From: Lachnospiraceae bacterium
Lineage (GTDB): Bacteria > Bacillota > Clostridia > Lachnospirales > Lachnospiraceae
Reading direction: 5' to 3'
Assembly: GCA_017521985.1 (NCBI GenBank)
Contig: JAFXAZ010000050.1
Span: 1-64,000 of the forward strand
DNA length: 64,000 bases
The notes under the pieces are model-generated. The model was not told the origin of the DNA. It did not search any database and was given only the letters and a program-made list of their open reading frames with translations. Positions within the stretch are counted from its first letter, which is position 1; the number at the start of each line of letters is the position of its first letter. This document shows positions 37,545 through 47,704 of the stretch, in pieces. The position numbers and the translations under genes are program-made.

Positions 37545-37931
37545 TTAATCCTCATCATTAAAAAATTCTTCTACTTTTTCTACGGTATCTTCCACGGTGT
37601 CTTCGGCTTCATACCATGCTTTTTCTAAAGCGTGGGCAATGTTTTTGGAAGCGTCTTTTACTTTTTCCTTGGCACCGTCGTAAGCGTCTTCCGCCTTGTC
37701 TTTTACATCCTGAGCGATTTCCTTTGCTTTAGACTTCATAGCGTCTGTATTTACGTTGATATATGTGCGTTCGGTTCCTTCCGTATCAACGCTGGAAAAG
37801 TCATCGTAGTCTTCGTCTTCATTGTTGGTAGAGACGGTAATATAGCCTTTGCTCTTTAAATAAGCAAACACACCACCAATAATAGCACCGAGACCAATTA
37901 AGCGGAGAATAAATTTACATAATTTCTTCAT
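37545..37931 (-). CDS. YtxH-like small membrane-anchored protein
   Basis: About 128 residues: an N-terminal membrane helix (FILRLIGLGAIIGGVFAYL) and a long, highly charged helical tail with repeated AKEIAQDVKDKAEDAYDGAK-type heptads, as in YtxH/general-stress or apolipoprotein-like proteins. Several ATG codons lie together at 37931-37943 next to GGAAAGG; I choose the last, which starts MKKL. Function unknown. Confidence 0.7.
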   Translation of the reverse strand: MKKLCKFILRLIGLGAIIGGVFAYLKSKGYITVSTNNEDEDYDDFSSVDTEGTERTYINVNTDAMKSKAKEIAQDVKDKAEDAYDGAKEKVKDASKNIAHALEKAWYEAEDTVEDTVEKVEEFFNDED

Positions 37932-38017
37932 AATAATCATCATCCTTTCCGGGTAAAAATTGCGTTTATGTTATTATAATAATCTTATTTTGCAAAAAAG
38001 AAAAGTATTTTATTCAT

Positions 38018-38776
38018 TTAAAGCTTTGGTTTGTATGGACCGTCCGCAGGATAACCGCCTTTTAGCTTCTGCATGCCTCGCTGAATGGCATCTTTGGAGT
38101 TTTTCCAGTCTGCATCCTTGTAGCGGTAATCAAATTTGTTTACCAGCCATGTCACGTCTTCATGAAGTCTGTCCAGATTTTCGGTCATTAGTTTTTCCAT
38201 TTCCTGGTAAAAAATAGCCAGGTCTTTTTCTTTTAAGCGGCTGTCAGCAGCAGCACACAAGTCACCGAAGTGTGTGATGCAAAAGCCTTTGCTTTCTAAA
38301 ATACGCTTGCGAAAATCCGGGTCTTCGGTATACATATAAAAGAAGGTGTCCATATAGCGGTCGTATGTAGCATTAAATTTATCGCAGATGTAGCAGGAGG
38401 TTTTTTCTTTGTTAATCCAGTCTACGATACCATTGGTGGTTTCCGGCTGTTTGCCAAAAAGTTTAAAGCCTGCCTTGGCAGGAGTATGTGCTTTGAAAAT
38501 GGCCTGTAATTCTTTTTGCTTTCGTTCGTAATGGGTCTTTAAAATCCAGGCATTGCCAAGGGTGTTGCCGTAGTCAAACATTTTCTGGAAATGGGTACGG
38601 CAGAAGCCGGCCTTATCGGTATCTTCACGGACGTCACTTTCCATGTAGGAGGAACTGTTGCCGAGGACAAAATCCAGAGTGTCTCGCTCTAATTTACGTT
38701 CGATGAAGCAGAATGGACATTCATCCTGTGCATTTACCGCATCATTTAACGGGATGGTATATATTTTTTCTTTCAT
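38018..38776 (-). CDS. DUF6062 family protein
   Basis: A 252-residue soluble protein rich in Cys/His pairs: CPFCFIE near residue 20, GFCRTHF near 58, SCYICDKF near 126 and GFCITHF near 163. The repeated CxxC / FCxTHF pattern suggests metal binding and an internal duplication. I associate it with the clostridial DUF6062 family; function unknown. Transcribed on the minus strand, diverging from the efflux genes. Confidence 0.7.
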   Translation of the reverse strand: MKEKIYTIPLNDAVNAQDECPFCFIERKLERDTLDFVLGNSSSYMESDVREDTDKAGFCRTHFQKMFDYGNTLGNAWILKTHYERKQKELQAIFKAHTPAKAGFKLFGKQPETTNGIVDWINKEKTSCYICDKFNATYDRYMDTFFYMYTEDPDFRKRILESKGFCITHFGDLCAAADSRLKEKDLAIFYQEMEKLMTENLDRLHEDVTWLVNKFDYRYKDADWKNSKDAIQRGMQKLKGGYPADGPYKPKL

Positions 38777-38967
38777 AAAAGTACCTCACTATAGAAGTAT
38801 TTGTTAACTTTATTATAGTATGTAATGAACAAACGGGCAAGCAATAAAAAGAATATCAGAAAAATTTTATAGAAAATTTATGGTATTTCTTTCTATAAAG
38901 CGTATAATGATAAAATGTAGAAATGTTCGAAAAAATATAGCATACAATGAGAAGGGAACCGGAGAAT

Positions 38968-40419
38968 ATGAAGAAACGTAATAAATGGGTATGGAGTATG
39001 GTGCTTGTACTTGGTATGAGTATGACAGTTGCAGGTTGTGGTGACACAGAGGCAGATACCGTTACAGAAGAAAAGAGTGTTGTTGTAGATGCTATGACTG
39101 CTGAGAATGGAACCTTGATCTTGAGTAATCAGTTCGTAGGTACCATTGCGCCTGAAGAAAGTGTATATGTAATTCCTATGGCTCAGGGCAAGGTTACTAA
39201 TACATATTTTCATGTAGGTGACATGGTTCAGGCAGGTGATGTGTTGTTTGAGATTGATGACAGTGCAGCTAAGATGCAGTTAGAGCAGGCGAAGCTTTCT
39301 TATGCCAATGCAAAGCAGCAGGCAGACAGCGCATTGACTACACAGCAGGATTCTGCCAATGCACAGTTGGAAACCCAGTTGGCATCTACGTTAGCTCAGT
39401 TGGAGGCAGCGCAGGTGCAGTATTTTACAGTAAAGGATAGCTTTGATCAGATTACGGAGTCTATTCATCGTGTGGATGAAAGCATTGCTGCCTTTGAAAA
39501 AATAGCTTCTGGAGAAGTGGTAGTACCGGAAGCACAATTAAAGGTGATGTTGGCAGCATTGGATACAGACCCCACAGACAATATTCCGGGACCAAAGACT
39601 GCAGCGGAGGCCGTTGTTTTGTTAAAGGCACAGTCTGAGGAATTAAATGAATTACAAAAGCAGACCTCTATGTCTGTTAATGCCACAAAGGCAGCCATGG
39701 ACGCAGCGGAAAAGGGGTATAATGTGATTTTGGACTCTATTGAATTGTCCAAGGGAGAAGGGCTGGAAAAAACAAAGGAACAGTTAAATACCAGTTTGCA
39801 GCTTGCTCAGTTAGGAGTGGACAGTGCAAAGCTTGCCTTGTCTTATTATGATGTGACGGCACCAATTTCCGGCAAAATTATTTCTAAGGCTGTGGAGGTA
39901 AATGGGTTTGCAACCAGTTCCCAACCGGCTTATGTGATTGCAAATGATGAAACCATGACGGTTACGTTTCAGGTGAGTGAGTCTGTGAAAAACACCTTGA
40001 CCGTAGGTGCAGAGCTTACGGTAGAGCGTAATGGTGTGGAATTTCAGGGAGCAGTTACCGAAGTGGGTAATGCGGTAAATCAGCAGACCGGTTTGTTCCA
40101 GGTAAAGGGCTCTGTTTATGCCAATGGGGATGTGCTTCCAAGTGGTGTCAGTGTGAAGATTTTTGTAGAAACCTATCGGGCAGAAGATGCCATTATTCTT
40201 CCGTATGACGTGGTATATTATGAAAGCGAAGGCGCCTATGTCTATGTGATGAAGGAAAATGTGGCTGTGAAAACACCGGTAACCACAGGTATTTTTGATG
40301 AGGAACATATAGAGATTACAAGCGGTGTAACTTTAGGAGATGTGGTTATTACAAGCTGGTCTCCGAGACTCATAGATGGCGTGGAAGTAGAAGCAGCATC
40401 TGATATAGCAGTAAAGTAA
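38968..40419 (+). CDS. RND efflux adaptor subunit (membrane fusion lipoprotein)
   Basis: A 483-residue HlyD/MFP-type adaptor. The start at 38968 follows GGAG; residues 1-23 are a signal peptide and VAGC gives lipobox Cys24, so it is anchored outside the membrane as expected for a Gram-positive cell. Barrel-sandwich, long coiled-coil hairpin (about 110-280, with many Ala/Gln/Glu), a lipoyl-like half (SGKIISKAVEVNG) and a beta-barrel follow. It pairs with the RND pump encoded 11 bases downstream. Confidence 0.9.
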   Translation: MKKRNKWVWSMVLVLGMSMTVAGCGDTEADTVTEEKSVVVDAMTAENGTLILSNQFVGTIAPEESVYVIPMAQGKVTNTYFHVGDMVQAGDVLFEIDDSAAKMQLEQAKLSYANAKQQADSALTTQQDSANAQLETQLASTLAQLEAAQVQYFTVKDSFDQITESIHRVDESIAAFEKIASGEVVVPEAQLKVMLAALDTDPTDNIPGPKTAAEAVVLLKAQSEELNELQKQTSMSVNATKAAMDAAEKGYNVILDSIELSKGEGLEKTKEQLNTSLQLAQLGVDSAKLALSYYDVTAPISGKIISKAVEVNGFATSSQPAYVIANDETMTVTFQVSESVKNTLTVGAELTVERNGVEFQGAVTEVGNAVNQQTGLFQVKGSVYANGDVLPSGVSVKIFVETYRAEDAIILPYDVVYYESEGAYVYVMKENVAVKTPVTTGIFDEEHIEITSGVTLGDVVITSWSPRLIDGVEVEAASDIAVK

Positions 40420-40430
40420 GGAGGCGCAGC

Positions 40431-43400
40431 ATGAATTTAACAAAATTTGCTTTGAAAAGACCGGTAACCTGTCTTTTGGCAATTTTAGCATTGTTTGTAT
40501 TTGGTTTGTCCTCTGTGTTTGGATTTAAACTGCAATTGTTGCCGGATATCGAAATGCCTATGCTGATTGTTATGGCTACCTATCCGGGTGCCGATGCCCA
40601 AAGTGTGGATGAGTTAGTGGTGTCTGTAATCGAGGATGCGGGTTCTACACTAAGCGGTGTAGAGTCTACTACAAGTGTTTCTAATGAAAATTATGGTATG
40701 GTGTTGTTTACATACGAATATGGTGTAGACATTGCAGAGTGCCATGACGAATTGAGTGCGGCTTTAGAGGTAGCGACACTAAGCTTCCCGGAGGATGCCG
40801 CAGAGCCAACTATTATTGAAATGAATATAAACAGCATGAGCTGTATGAGTATTTCCGCTACGGAAGTGGGTGATGTGGACCTATTAAAGGTGATTCAGGA
40901 GTCCGTGGTGCCGGAACTGGAAACCATAAATGGTGTGGCACAGGTCAGTGTATCCGGAGGCAGTGAGGAATACATTAAAGTGGAGCTGAATGATACGCTT
41001 TTGAATCAATATGGGCTTACCATGTCTGGTGTGGCACAGTTTCTTGGTGTAGTGGATTTTTCTTATCCGGCGGGTACGGTGACACATGGTTCTCAGGATA
41101 TCAGTATTATTACATCCATGGAATACGACACGGTGCAGAAATTAAAAGAGGTACCTATTATGACAGGTACCGGTGCGGTTCTTACATTACAGGATATTGC
41201 CACAGTGTCTATGGCTGGAAGAGAAGCAGACTCTCTCAGCCGTTATAATGGCATGGATAATGTCAGCATCAGCATCCAAAATAAATCCAGCTTTGGTATT
41301 GTAAACGTATGTAACAGTGTGGAAAAGGTAATGGAAGAGCTGAAGGAAAATATTCCGGCTGTTTCATTTACGGTAACCTACAATGCCAGTGACTCCATTG
41401 TGGATTCTTTGATGAGTGTATTTGAAACCTTACTACTTGGTATTGCACTTACCATGCTGGTATTATTTATATTTTTCGGAGACTGGAAGGCCAGCTTAAT
41501 TGTAGGGGCATCCATGCCGATTTCCCTGTTTGCTACCTTGATTTTGATGAGCTTCATGGGCTTTTCCATGAATATTGTTACCCTGGGGTCGTTGGTAATC
41601 GCTATTGGTATGATGGTAGATGCCTCTATTGTAGTAATTGAAAGTATTTTCCGAAGTCAGAAGAAGGGTCTTGACCGAAAAGAAGCAGCATTTCAGGGAA
41701 CCAAGGAAGTTACCATGTCCATTGTAGCTTCTACCATTACGACGGTTGTTGTGTATGTTCCGCTGGCACTTTTGGAAGGGTTATCCGGTCAGTTGTTCTA
41801 TCAGCTTGGGTTTACCATTGTGTTTGCAATGCTGACCTCCCTGATCGCGGCTTTGATGTTAGTACCGCTGTTCTTTATGATATTTAAACCGGTAGAAAAA
41901 GAAGGTCTTCCGGTAGATAAGTTATTAAAGAAATTTACCGATAAATATCAGATGTTTATGAGAAAGATTCTTTATAAGAAAAAGACGGTATTGGCTTTCT
42001 CTGTGGCGCTATTATTTGCATCCTTCGGTATTGCATCGACCTTAAATATGGAAATGATTCCTACTGCAGATGAAGGGCTGGTGCAGGTGTCCGTTGGATT
42101 CCGTGCAGGCACTACGTTGGAAGCACAGGATAACGTGATGCGTGAATGGGAGCGTATTGCAGAAGAACATGAGGATGTGGTTGGATATTCCGTGTCGGTG
42201 GGCGGTTCTTCCTTATTGGGAACCGGCGGTGCAACCTTGACGGCGAGCCTAAGTCCGGACCGTAAGATGTCTACCATGGAAGTGGTGGATGCGTGGAATG
42301 AGCTGGCAGGCGCTATGACCAATGTGGATGTAACGGTAAGCTCCTCCGGCAGCAGTATGAGTGCGCTTATGACTACCGGAAGCTATGAAATAGATTTACA
42401 AAGTCGTGATATGGCGGTGCTGCGTAAAGCAGCAGACCAGCTTGTCACAGCAGTACGAGATGTGGAAGGCGTAGTAAAAGCAGAGCATTCTCTTGCCAAT
42501 TCGACGACCCTCGTTAAAGTAGATGTGGACCCGTTAAAGGCCATGCAGTATGGTCTCACACCGATTCAAGTAGCTATGCATTTAAATAATGTACTGAGTG
42601 GTGTCAATCCTATTAATTTGACGAAGGATGGTTCCGAGTATGAGGTATGGCTGGAATACCCACAAGGCACCTATGATGACTTAAATAAACTGATGGACTT
42701 GATGATTCCAACCTCTTTTGGCACAAATTTACCGATTAGAGATATTGCACAGCTGGTATATACCGATGGTCAGGAGTCTATTGAAAAGCTGGATGGGGTA
42801 TATTATGCGGCAATAACGGCAACTACTACCTCCGACCTTCGTTATGAGGCCCAGGATGCTATCGATGAGTTAGTGGCAGCCATGGAATTTCCGGAGGGCG
42901 TAACCCCTGCAAACAGTATGCAGACGGAGATGATGTATGAGGAATTATTATCCATTTTGAAATCCATTTTTATTGCGGTATTTTTAGTATTTTTGGTAAT
43001 GGCAATGCAGTTTGAATCCCCAAGATTTTCTTTGATGGTTATGAACTGTATTCCATTTTCCCTGATTGGTTCTTTCCTGTTATTGTTCTTAACAGGCTCC
43101 AATATCAGCATGGTTTCCCTTATGGGATTTTTGATGTTAATGGGTATTGTAGTAAATAACGGTATTTTGTTTGTGGACTCTACCAATCAGTTTAGAGAAG
43201 AAATGCCGGTGGAAGATGCGCTGATTCAGTCCGGTGTAATTCGACTCAGGCCGATTCTTATGACAACCTTGACGACCATTTTATCTATGGTTCCGCTTAG
43301 CCTTGGTATTGGTACGAATGCGGTTATGATGCAGGGCATGGCATTAGTAATTATCGGAGGTTTGATTGCATCTACCATTTTGACATTGATACTGATTCCG

Positions 43401-43436
43401 ACCTTCTATTTGATTTTGGATAAGAAGAGGAAATGA
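40431..43436 (+). CDS. RND-family efflux transporter (HAE1/AcrB-like)
   Basis: A 1001-residue pump with the duplicated RND plan: one membrane helix and a large extracytoplasmic domain, then five helices, repeated. LGSLVIAIGMMVDASIVVIE carries the proton-relay Asp in helix 4 and the matching GFLMLMGIVVNNGILFVD segment occurs in the second half. It is similar in size to SwrC/YerP-type pumps of Gram-positives. Candidate substrates are lipopeptides, bile acids or drugs. Ribosome binding site AAGGAGGCG. Confidence 0.93.
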   Translation: MNLTKFALKRPVTCLLAILALFVFGLSSVFGFKLQLLPDIEMPMLIVMATYPGADAQSVDELVVSVIEDAGSTLSGVESTTSVSNENYGMVLFTYEYGVDIAECHDELSAALEVATLSFPEDAAEPTIIEMNINSMSCMSISATEVGDVDLLKVIQESVVPELETINGVAQVSVSGGSEEYIKVELNDTLLNQYGLTMSGVAQFLGVVDFSYPAGTVTHGSQDISIITSMEYDTVQKLKEVPIMTGTGAVLTLQDIATVSMAGREADSLSRYNGMDNVSISIQNKSSFGIVNVCNSVEKVMEELKENIPAVSFTVTYNASDSIVDSLMSVFETLLLGIALTMLVLFIFFGDWKASLIVGASMPISLFATLILMSFMGFSMNIVTLGSLVIAIGMMVDASIVVIESIFRSQKKGLDRKEAAFQGTKEVTMSIVASTITTVVVYVPLALLEGLSGQLFYQLGFTIVFAMLTSLIAALMLVPLFFMIFKPVEKEGLPVDKLLKKFTDKYQMFMRKILYKKKTVLAFSVALLFASFGIASTLNMEMIPTADEGLVQVSVGFRAGTTLEAQDNVMREWERIAEEHEDVVGYSVSVGGSSLLGTGGATLTASLSPDRKMSTMEVVDAWNELAGAMTNVDVTVSSSGSSMSALMTTGSYEIDLQSRDMAVLRKAADQLVTAVRDVEGVVKAEHSLANSTTLVKVDVDPLKAMQYGLTPIQVAMHLNNVLSGVNPINLTKDGSEYEVWLEYPQGTYDDLNKLMDLMIPTSFGTNLPIRDIAQLVYTDGQESIEKLDGVYYAAITATTTSDLRYEAQDAIDELVAAMEFPEGVTPANSMQTEMMYEELLSILKSIFIAVFLVFLVMAMQFESPRFSLMVMNCIPFSLIGSFLLLFLTGSNISMVSLMGFLMLMGIVVNNGILFVDSTNQFREEMPVEDALIQSGVIRLRPILMTTLTTILSMVPLSLGIGTNAVMMQGMALVIIGGLIASTILTLILIPTFYLILDKKRK

Positions 43437-43439
43437 AAT

Positions 43440-43481
43440 TGTCACACTAATTGATAATTCAGTTAGTGTGACAGCTTTTTT
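43440..43481. terminator. Terminator after the RND pump
   Basis: Perfect 11-bp arms TGTCACACTAA and TTAGTGTGACA around a 12-base loop, followed by GCTTTTTT; lies against the 3' end of the converging ATPase gene. Confidence 0.9.
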
Positions 43482-44881
43482 CAATCAGTCTGTTCGTCAA
43501 AAAGTAATAAATCAGTTCTCTGCTTAGCCAGTTCCTTCAATTTGTCGGTAAAGCCACTGGCACTAAAAAGCACATACCAAACATGTCGCTGGTTTCTGTG
43601 CCACTCAATACTGGAAGTTTTGCTCTCCAGATCCTGTAAAACAGTGATACCTACGGGTTCCTGCCAGTATTTGCACTCTCCCAGAATAATGTTATTTCCA
43701 TCCGGATCAATGGCGACAAGGTCAATCTCATTTTGACCATCCCACCAGCGTCCTATTTTTGTAAAATGGAAAGACCAGCAATCTTCGGCGTTTAATTCCC
43801 ACATTCGCTCACGGCATACATCTTCATATACAAAGGCAGTATGATTGGTGGTAAGACCTTTGCGAATCTTATCCATTACAATGCGGCTGTTTTCACTTTC
43901 AATAAAACTCATGTTAGGATAGATGAAGGCAAACCAGAACCGAATATAGTTGTCCTTGATTTTATAAAGTCCGCGTTTACTCTTTTCAGGATTATCTTCC
44001 GTTATCGGAACTTCTCGCTCTAAAATGTCTAAGTCAATCAGTGTTTTTAAATATTTGGTCAAGCTGGTGGCTTTGACCTCCAATACCTTAGAAATGGAAG
44101 AAAGCTTGCTGTTTCCCGCTGCAATAGCTTTGATTAAAGAAAAATAGCTGCCGACCTCTGTTACTTCCTGTTGAAGGAGAAAATGCGGTTCATCATACAA
44201 ATATCCGGACCGATTTAGTACGCAGGTCTGAATGGACTGGTAAATATCCTTACTCGAAGAAAAGAGTTCAATATATTTTGGAACACCACCAGTTACAGCA
44301 TACATTTCAATTAACTCTTTACGTGTTTTCCCAGGAAAAAATTCCTGATAATAGTAAAAAGGAATCTGCTTTAAGCGTATCTGTGCGGTGCGTCTTCCAT
44401 ATAAAGGGCTGTTATATGCAAGAGTCTGGGATTCCATCATGGAAATCAGGGAACCGCATAGGATAACCATAATGGGCTTATTCTTAAGCAGTTCTTCCCA
44501 GATACGTTGAAAAATGGAAGGAAATGCCGGATTTGCCTTGCCGATATATTGAAATTCATCGATTACTATTATTGGTTTTGAATCAAAGGATGTGTCGGCA
44601 ATCGCTTTAAAGATAATATCCCAGCTCTTAACGTCCGCATTTTTTAGCAGGTCACTATTGATAAAATCAGCAGCTTTTTCTTTGAAAGAATTACGGTTTT
44701 GTACTTCAGATTCCTCACTGGCAAGGAAAAAGAGAGCCTTTTTGTTCTTTATAAATTCGGTAATCAGTGTAGTCTTCCCAACTCTGCGCCGACCATACAG
44801 AATAACAAGAGCACTGCCATCTCTTTTGTATTCATTTTGCAAAGTTTCCATTTCAGATTTACGGTCAATAAATTTCTTCAT
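43481..44881 (-). CDS. Stand-alone ATPase with DUF234 (PD-(D/E)xK-like) C-terminus
   Basis: A 466-residue archaeal-type ATPase. Walker A is GRRRVGKTT (30-38) and Walker B IVIDEFQYI (105-113); a winged helix lies near 255-300; the C-terminal part has NEIDLVAIDPDG and ILGECKYW, the Asp and Glu-x-Lys pattern of a nuclease-like DUF234 domain. Such genes are solitary and widespread in archaea and clostridia; function unproven, with defence or mobile-element roles suggested. Minus strand between the RND pump and the helicase. Confidence 0.85.
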   Translation of the reverse strand: MKKFIDRKSEMETLQNEYKRDGSALVILYGRRRVGKTTLITEFIKNKKALFFLASEESEVQNRNSFKEKAADFINSDLLKNADVKSWDIIFKAIADTSFDSKPIIVIDEFQYIGKANPAFPSIFQRIWEELLKNKPIMVILCGSLISMMESQTLAYNSPLYGRRTAQIRLKQIPFYYYQEFFPGKTRKELIEMYAVTGGVPKYIELFSSSKDIYQSIQTCVLNRSGYLYDEPHFLLQQEVTEVGSYFSLIKAIAAGNSKLSSISKVLEVKATSLTKYLKTLIDLDILEREVPITEDNPEKSKRGLYKIKDNYIRFWFAFIYPNMSFIESENSRIVMDKIRKGLTTNHTAFVYEDVCRERMWELNAEDCWSFHFTKIGRWWDGQNEIDLVAIDPDGNNIILGECKYWQEPVGITVLQDLESKTSSIEWHRNQRHVWYVLFSASGFTDKLKELAKQRTDLLLFDEQTD

Positions 44882-45028
44882 GCAAACACCTCACTTTTCT
44901 TGATTATTATACCACAAAATATAATAATTTCAAGTATAATAATTTATTCATATTTCCTCTCGACATTTCTGCAAAAGTATAGTAAAGTAATAACAGACAA
45001 AAACATATGTTTGGTTTTGGAGGATGTT

Positions 45029-47359
45029 ATGAGTATTTACGATACCTTAAATGACAATCAGAGACTTGGTGTGGAGACTACGGAAGGACCGGTGCTATTG
45101 TTAGCCGGTGCAGGCAGTGGTAAGACCAGGGTTTTAACACATAGAATTGCATATTTGATGGAAGAGGAAGGAGTAAATCCTTGGAACATCCTTGCTATTA
45201 CCTTTACCAATAAGGCAGCGAAGGAAATGCGTGAGCGTGTGGATAAGCTGATAGGCTTTGGCAGTGAAGCAATCTGGGTTGCTACCTTCCATGCCACCTG
45301 TGTGCGTATTTTGCGTCGCTATGCAGACCGATTGGGGTATGATACCAATTTTACGATTTACGATACGGACGACCAGAAGACCGTTATGAAGGATATTTGT
45401 AAGCGCCTGAATATTGATACTAAGATGTTCAAGGAGCGTACCATTCTTGGAGCAATTTCCGGCGCCAAGGATGAGCTTATCAGTCCTATGCAGTATGCCA
45501 TGGATGCTATGGGGGACTTTCAAAAGCGTAAGATTGCGGACGCATATACCGAGTATCAGGCTATTTTAAAGAAAAATAATGCCATGGACTTTGACGATTT
45601 AATTGTAAAGACGGTAGAGCTTTTTAAGTCTTGTCCGGAGGTGTTAGAACAGTATCAGAATCGGTTTCGTTATATTATGGTGGACGAATATCAGGATACC
45701 AATACGGCGCAGTTTGAATTGGTGCGTTTATTAGCAGATAAGTATCGCAATCTTTGTGTGGTTGGTGACGATGACCAGTCTATTTATAAATTCCGCGGTG
45801 CCAACATCCGTAATATTTTAGATTTTGAGGACACTTATCCGGAAGCCACCACCATTAAATTAGAACAGAATTATCGTTCCGTAGGCAATATTTTGGCAGC
45901 GGCTAATTCTGTAATTTCCAACAATCGCGGCCGCAAGGGTAAAAATCTTTGGACCGCAAAGGAGGATGGCAGCAGGCTGCATTTCAAGCAGTTTGATACG
46001 GCTATGGATGAGGCAGTGTTTATTGCTGAGGACATCCGTAATAAAAAACGCAATGACGAGGCGGATTATGGAGAATGTGCGGTGTTGTATCGTACCAATG
46101 CGCAGGCTCGTCTTTTGGAAGAGCGTATGGTGCTGCTTGGTATTCCTTATATGGTTGTGGGCGGACAGAACTTCTACGGACGTAAGGAAATCAAGGACAT
46201 TTTGGCCTATTTAAAGACCATTGATAATGGCCGGGATGATGTGGCGGTAAAGCGTATCATCAATATTCCAAAGCGTGGTATCGGTGCCACCAGCATTGCC
46301 AAGGTGCAGGCCTATGCAGATGCTCACGAAATGAGTTTTTATGATGCGCTGTGTCAGTGTGAGGAAATCCCTTCTCTTGGTAAGTCCGCAATGAAAATCA
46401 AACCGTTTGTGACCTTAATTCAAGGTTTTCGCAGCAAAGTGGAATACTATGGGCTGGAAGGGTTGATTCAGGATATTTTGGAAATGACCCAGTATGAAGA
46501 GTACCTGAGGGAAAACGAAGAAGAGGCAGACGATCGAATTGAAAATGTGCAGGAACTTGTCAATAAAATCGTTGCCTACGAGGCAGAGAATGACCAGCCT
46601 ACACTAGGACAGTTTTTGGAAGAAGTGGCCTTGGTTGCAGAGGTGGATAATGTTCAGGAGGACCATAACCGTGTGCTGCTTATGACACTACATAGTGCAA
46701 AGGGACTGGAATTTCCGCATGTGTATCTTGCGGGTATGGAAGATGGTGTGTTCCCTAGCTATATGACCATTAATTCAGACAATAAAGAGGACCTGGAGGA
46801 GGAGCGTCGTTTGGCTTATGTAGGTATTACCCGCGCTATGCAGGATTTAACCTTGACTGCAGCCAAATCTCGTATGCTCCATGGACAGACCCAGTACAAT
46901 ATGGTCAGCCGTTTTGTAAAGGAAATTCCGGAGGAACTTTTAGATAGAAAGCTTCCGGGACGTCGTTTTAGTGATGAGCAAATTGCAGATGCTATGGCAG
47001 AAGCGATTAGGCAGAGAGCGGTGTACGATTACAGAGCACAGGCAGAAGCCCAAAGACCGGTGTTTGATTATCGTCCGAAGGCTGTGTTGAAGCCGAAGGA
47101 AACCAGCCATGCGGTGAAGCCTTTTATGTCTCAGACAATCAGTGATTTAAACAAAGTGGCTGGCATTTCCAAGGGTATGAGTAGTGCAAAGAGTGGTCTG
47201 GAGTATGGCGTAGGTGACTGCGTGCAGCATATAAAGTTTGGCGCAGGTGTGGTAAAGGCTATTCAGGACGAGGCCAGAGATTATAAAGTGACCGTGGAAT
47301 TTGAAAAATTTGGTCAAAAGGTAATGTATGCCTCTTTTGCCAAATTAAAAAAAATATAA
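45029..47359 (+). CDS. pcrA: UvrD/PcrA-type ATP-dependent DNA helicase
   Basis: A 776-residue superfamily 1 helicase starting at the ATG at 45029, five bases after GGAGG; an upstream extension is antisense to the ATPase gene. Motif I is GAGSGKT (27-33), motif II VDEYQDT (218-224), followed by VGDDDQSIYKFRGA and, near the C-terminus, TLHSAKGLEFPHVY and RLAYVGITRA. The extreme C-terminus (VGDCVQHIKFGAGVVKAI) is the Tudor-like RNA-polymerase-binding domain of PcrA. Acts in repair and in clearing replication obstacles. Confidence 0.95.
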   Translation: MSIYDTLNDNQRLGVETTEGPVLLLAGAGSGKTRVLTHRIAYLMEEEGVNPWNILAITFTNKAAKEMRERVDKLIGFGSEAIWVATFHATCVRILRRYADRLGYDTNFTIYDTDDQKTVMKDICKRLNIDTKMFKERTILGAISGAKDELISPMQYAMDAMGDFQKRKIADAYTEYQAILKKNNAMDFDDLIVKTVELFKSCPEVLEQYQNRFRYIMVDEYQDTNTAQFELVRLLADKYRNLCVVGDDDQSIYKFRGANIRNILDFEDTYPEATTIKLEQNYRSVGNILAAANSVISNNRGRKGKNLWTAKEDGSRLHFKQFDTAMDEAVFIAEDIRNKKRNDEADYGECAVLYRTNAQARLLEERMVLLGIPYMVVGGQNFYGRKEIKDILAYLKTIDNGRDDVAVKRIINIPKRGIGATSIAKVQAYADAHEMSFYDALCQCEEIPSLGKSAMKIKPFVTLIQGFRSKVEYYGLEGLIQDILEMTQYEEYLRENEEEADDRIENVQELVNKIVAYEAENDQPTLGQFLEEVALVAEVDNVQEDHNRVLLMTLHSAKGLEFPHVYLAGMEDGVFPSYMTINSDNKEDLEEERRLAYVGITRAMQDLTLTAAKSRMLHGQTQYNMVSRFVKEIPEELLDRKLPGRRFSDEQIADAMAEAIRQRAVYDYRAQAEAQRPVFDYRPKAVLKPKETSHAVKPFMSQTISDLNKVAGISKGMSSAKSGLEYGVGDCVQHIKFGAGVVKAIQDEARDYKVTVEFEKFGQKVMYASFAKLKKI

Positions 47360-47428
47360 GCTTACTATAGTAAGAAGTCTTGAAATGTGTTACACTATTT
47401 TTAGAAGCAGAAGTTTTAGAAAGGTGGT

Positions 47429-47686
47429 ATGTTTATGTTAAAGATTAAAGAAGATAACAATAAATTAATTAAGACCGTTTTTGCTATTGTCGGTATTCTT
47501 GTTGTAGTAGCAGCAATTGCATTTGCCGTTTATAAGTTTATCACAAAGTGCAAGTGCGAAGAGGAAGAGTTCGTATGCGATGATACCTTTGAAGACGAAG
47601 AATCCTGCATTGAACTTGAATTTGCAGGTCCTACAGAGGAAGAGGCAGTTCCTGCTGAAGCAGAAGAAGTGACGACAGAAGAATAG
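47429..47686 (+). CDS. Small membrane-anchored acidic protein
   Basis: An 85-residue protein (or 83 from the ATG at 47435): a short charged N-terminus, one membrane helix (VFAIVGILVVVAAIAFAVYKF), a CKCEEEE motif and a strongly acidic C-terminal tail. AAAGGTGG precedes it. No family recognised; similar small clostridial proteins are uncharacterised. Placed between pcrA and rlmD. Confidence 0.65.
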   Translation: MFMLKIKEDNNKLIKTVFAIVGILVVVAAIAFAVYKFITKCKCEEEEFVCDDTFEDEESCIELEFAGPTEEEAVPAEAEEVTTEE

Positions 47687-47704
47687 GTGGAAGGAAGCAT
47701 AAGC

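Noticed and set aside
43481-44881. Part of a known multi-gene defence system
   Set aside because: Neighbours are an efflux pump and a housekeeping helicase; no partner gene is present.
44699-45028. Upstream extension of the PcrA-type helicase
   Set aside because: It is antisense to the ATPase gene on the minus strand; the ATG at 45029 with GGAGG matches the family start.
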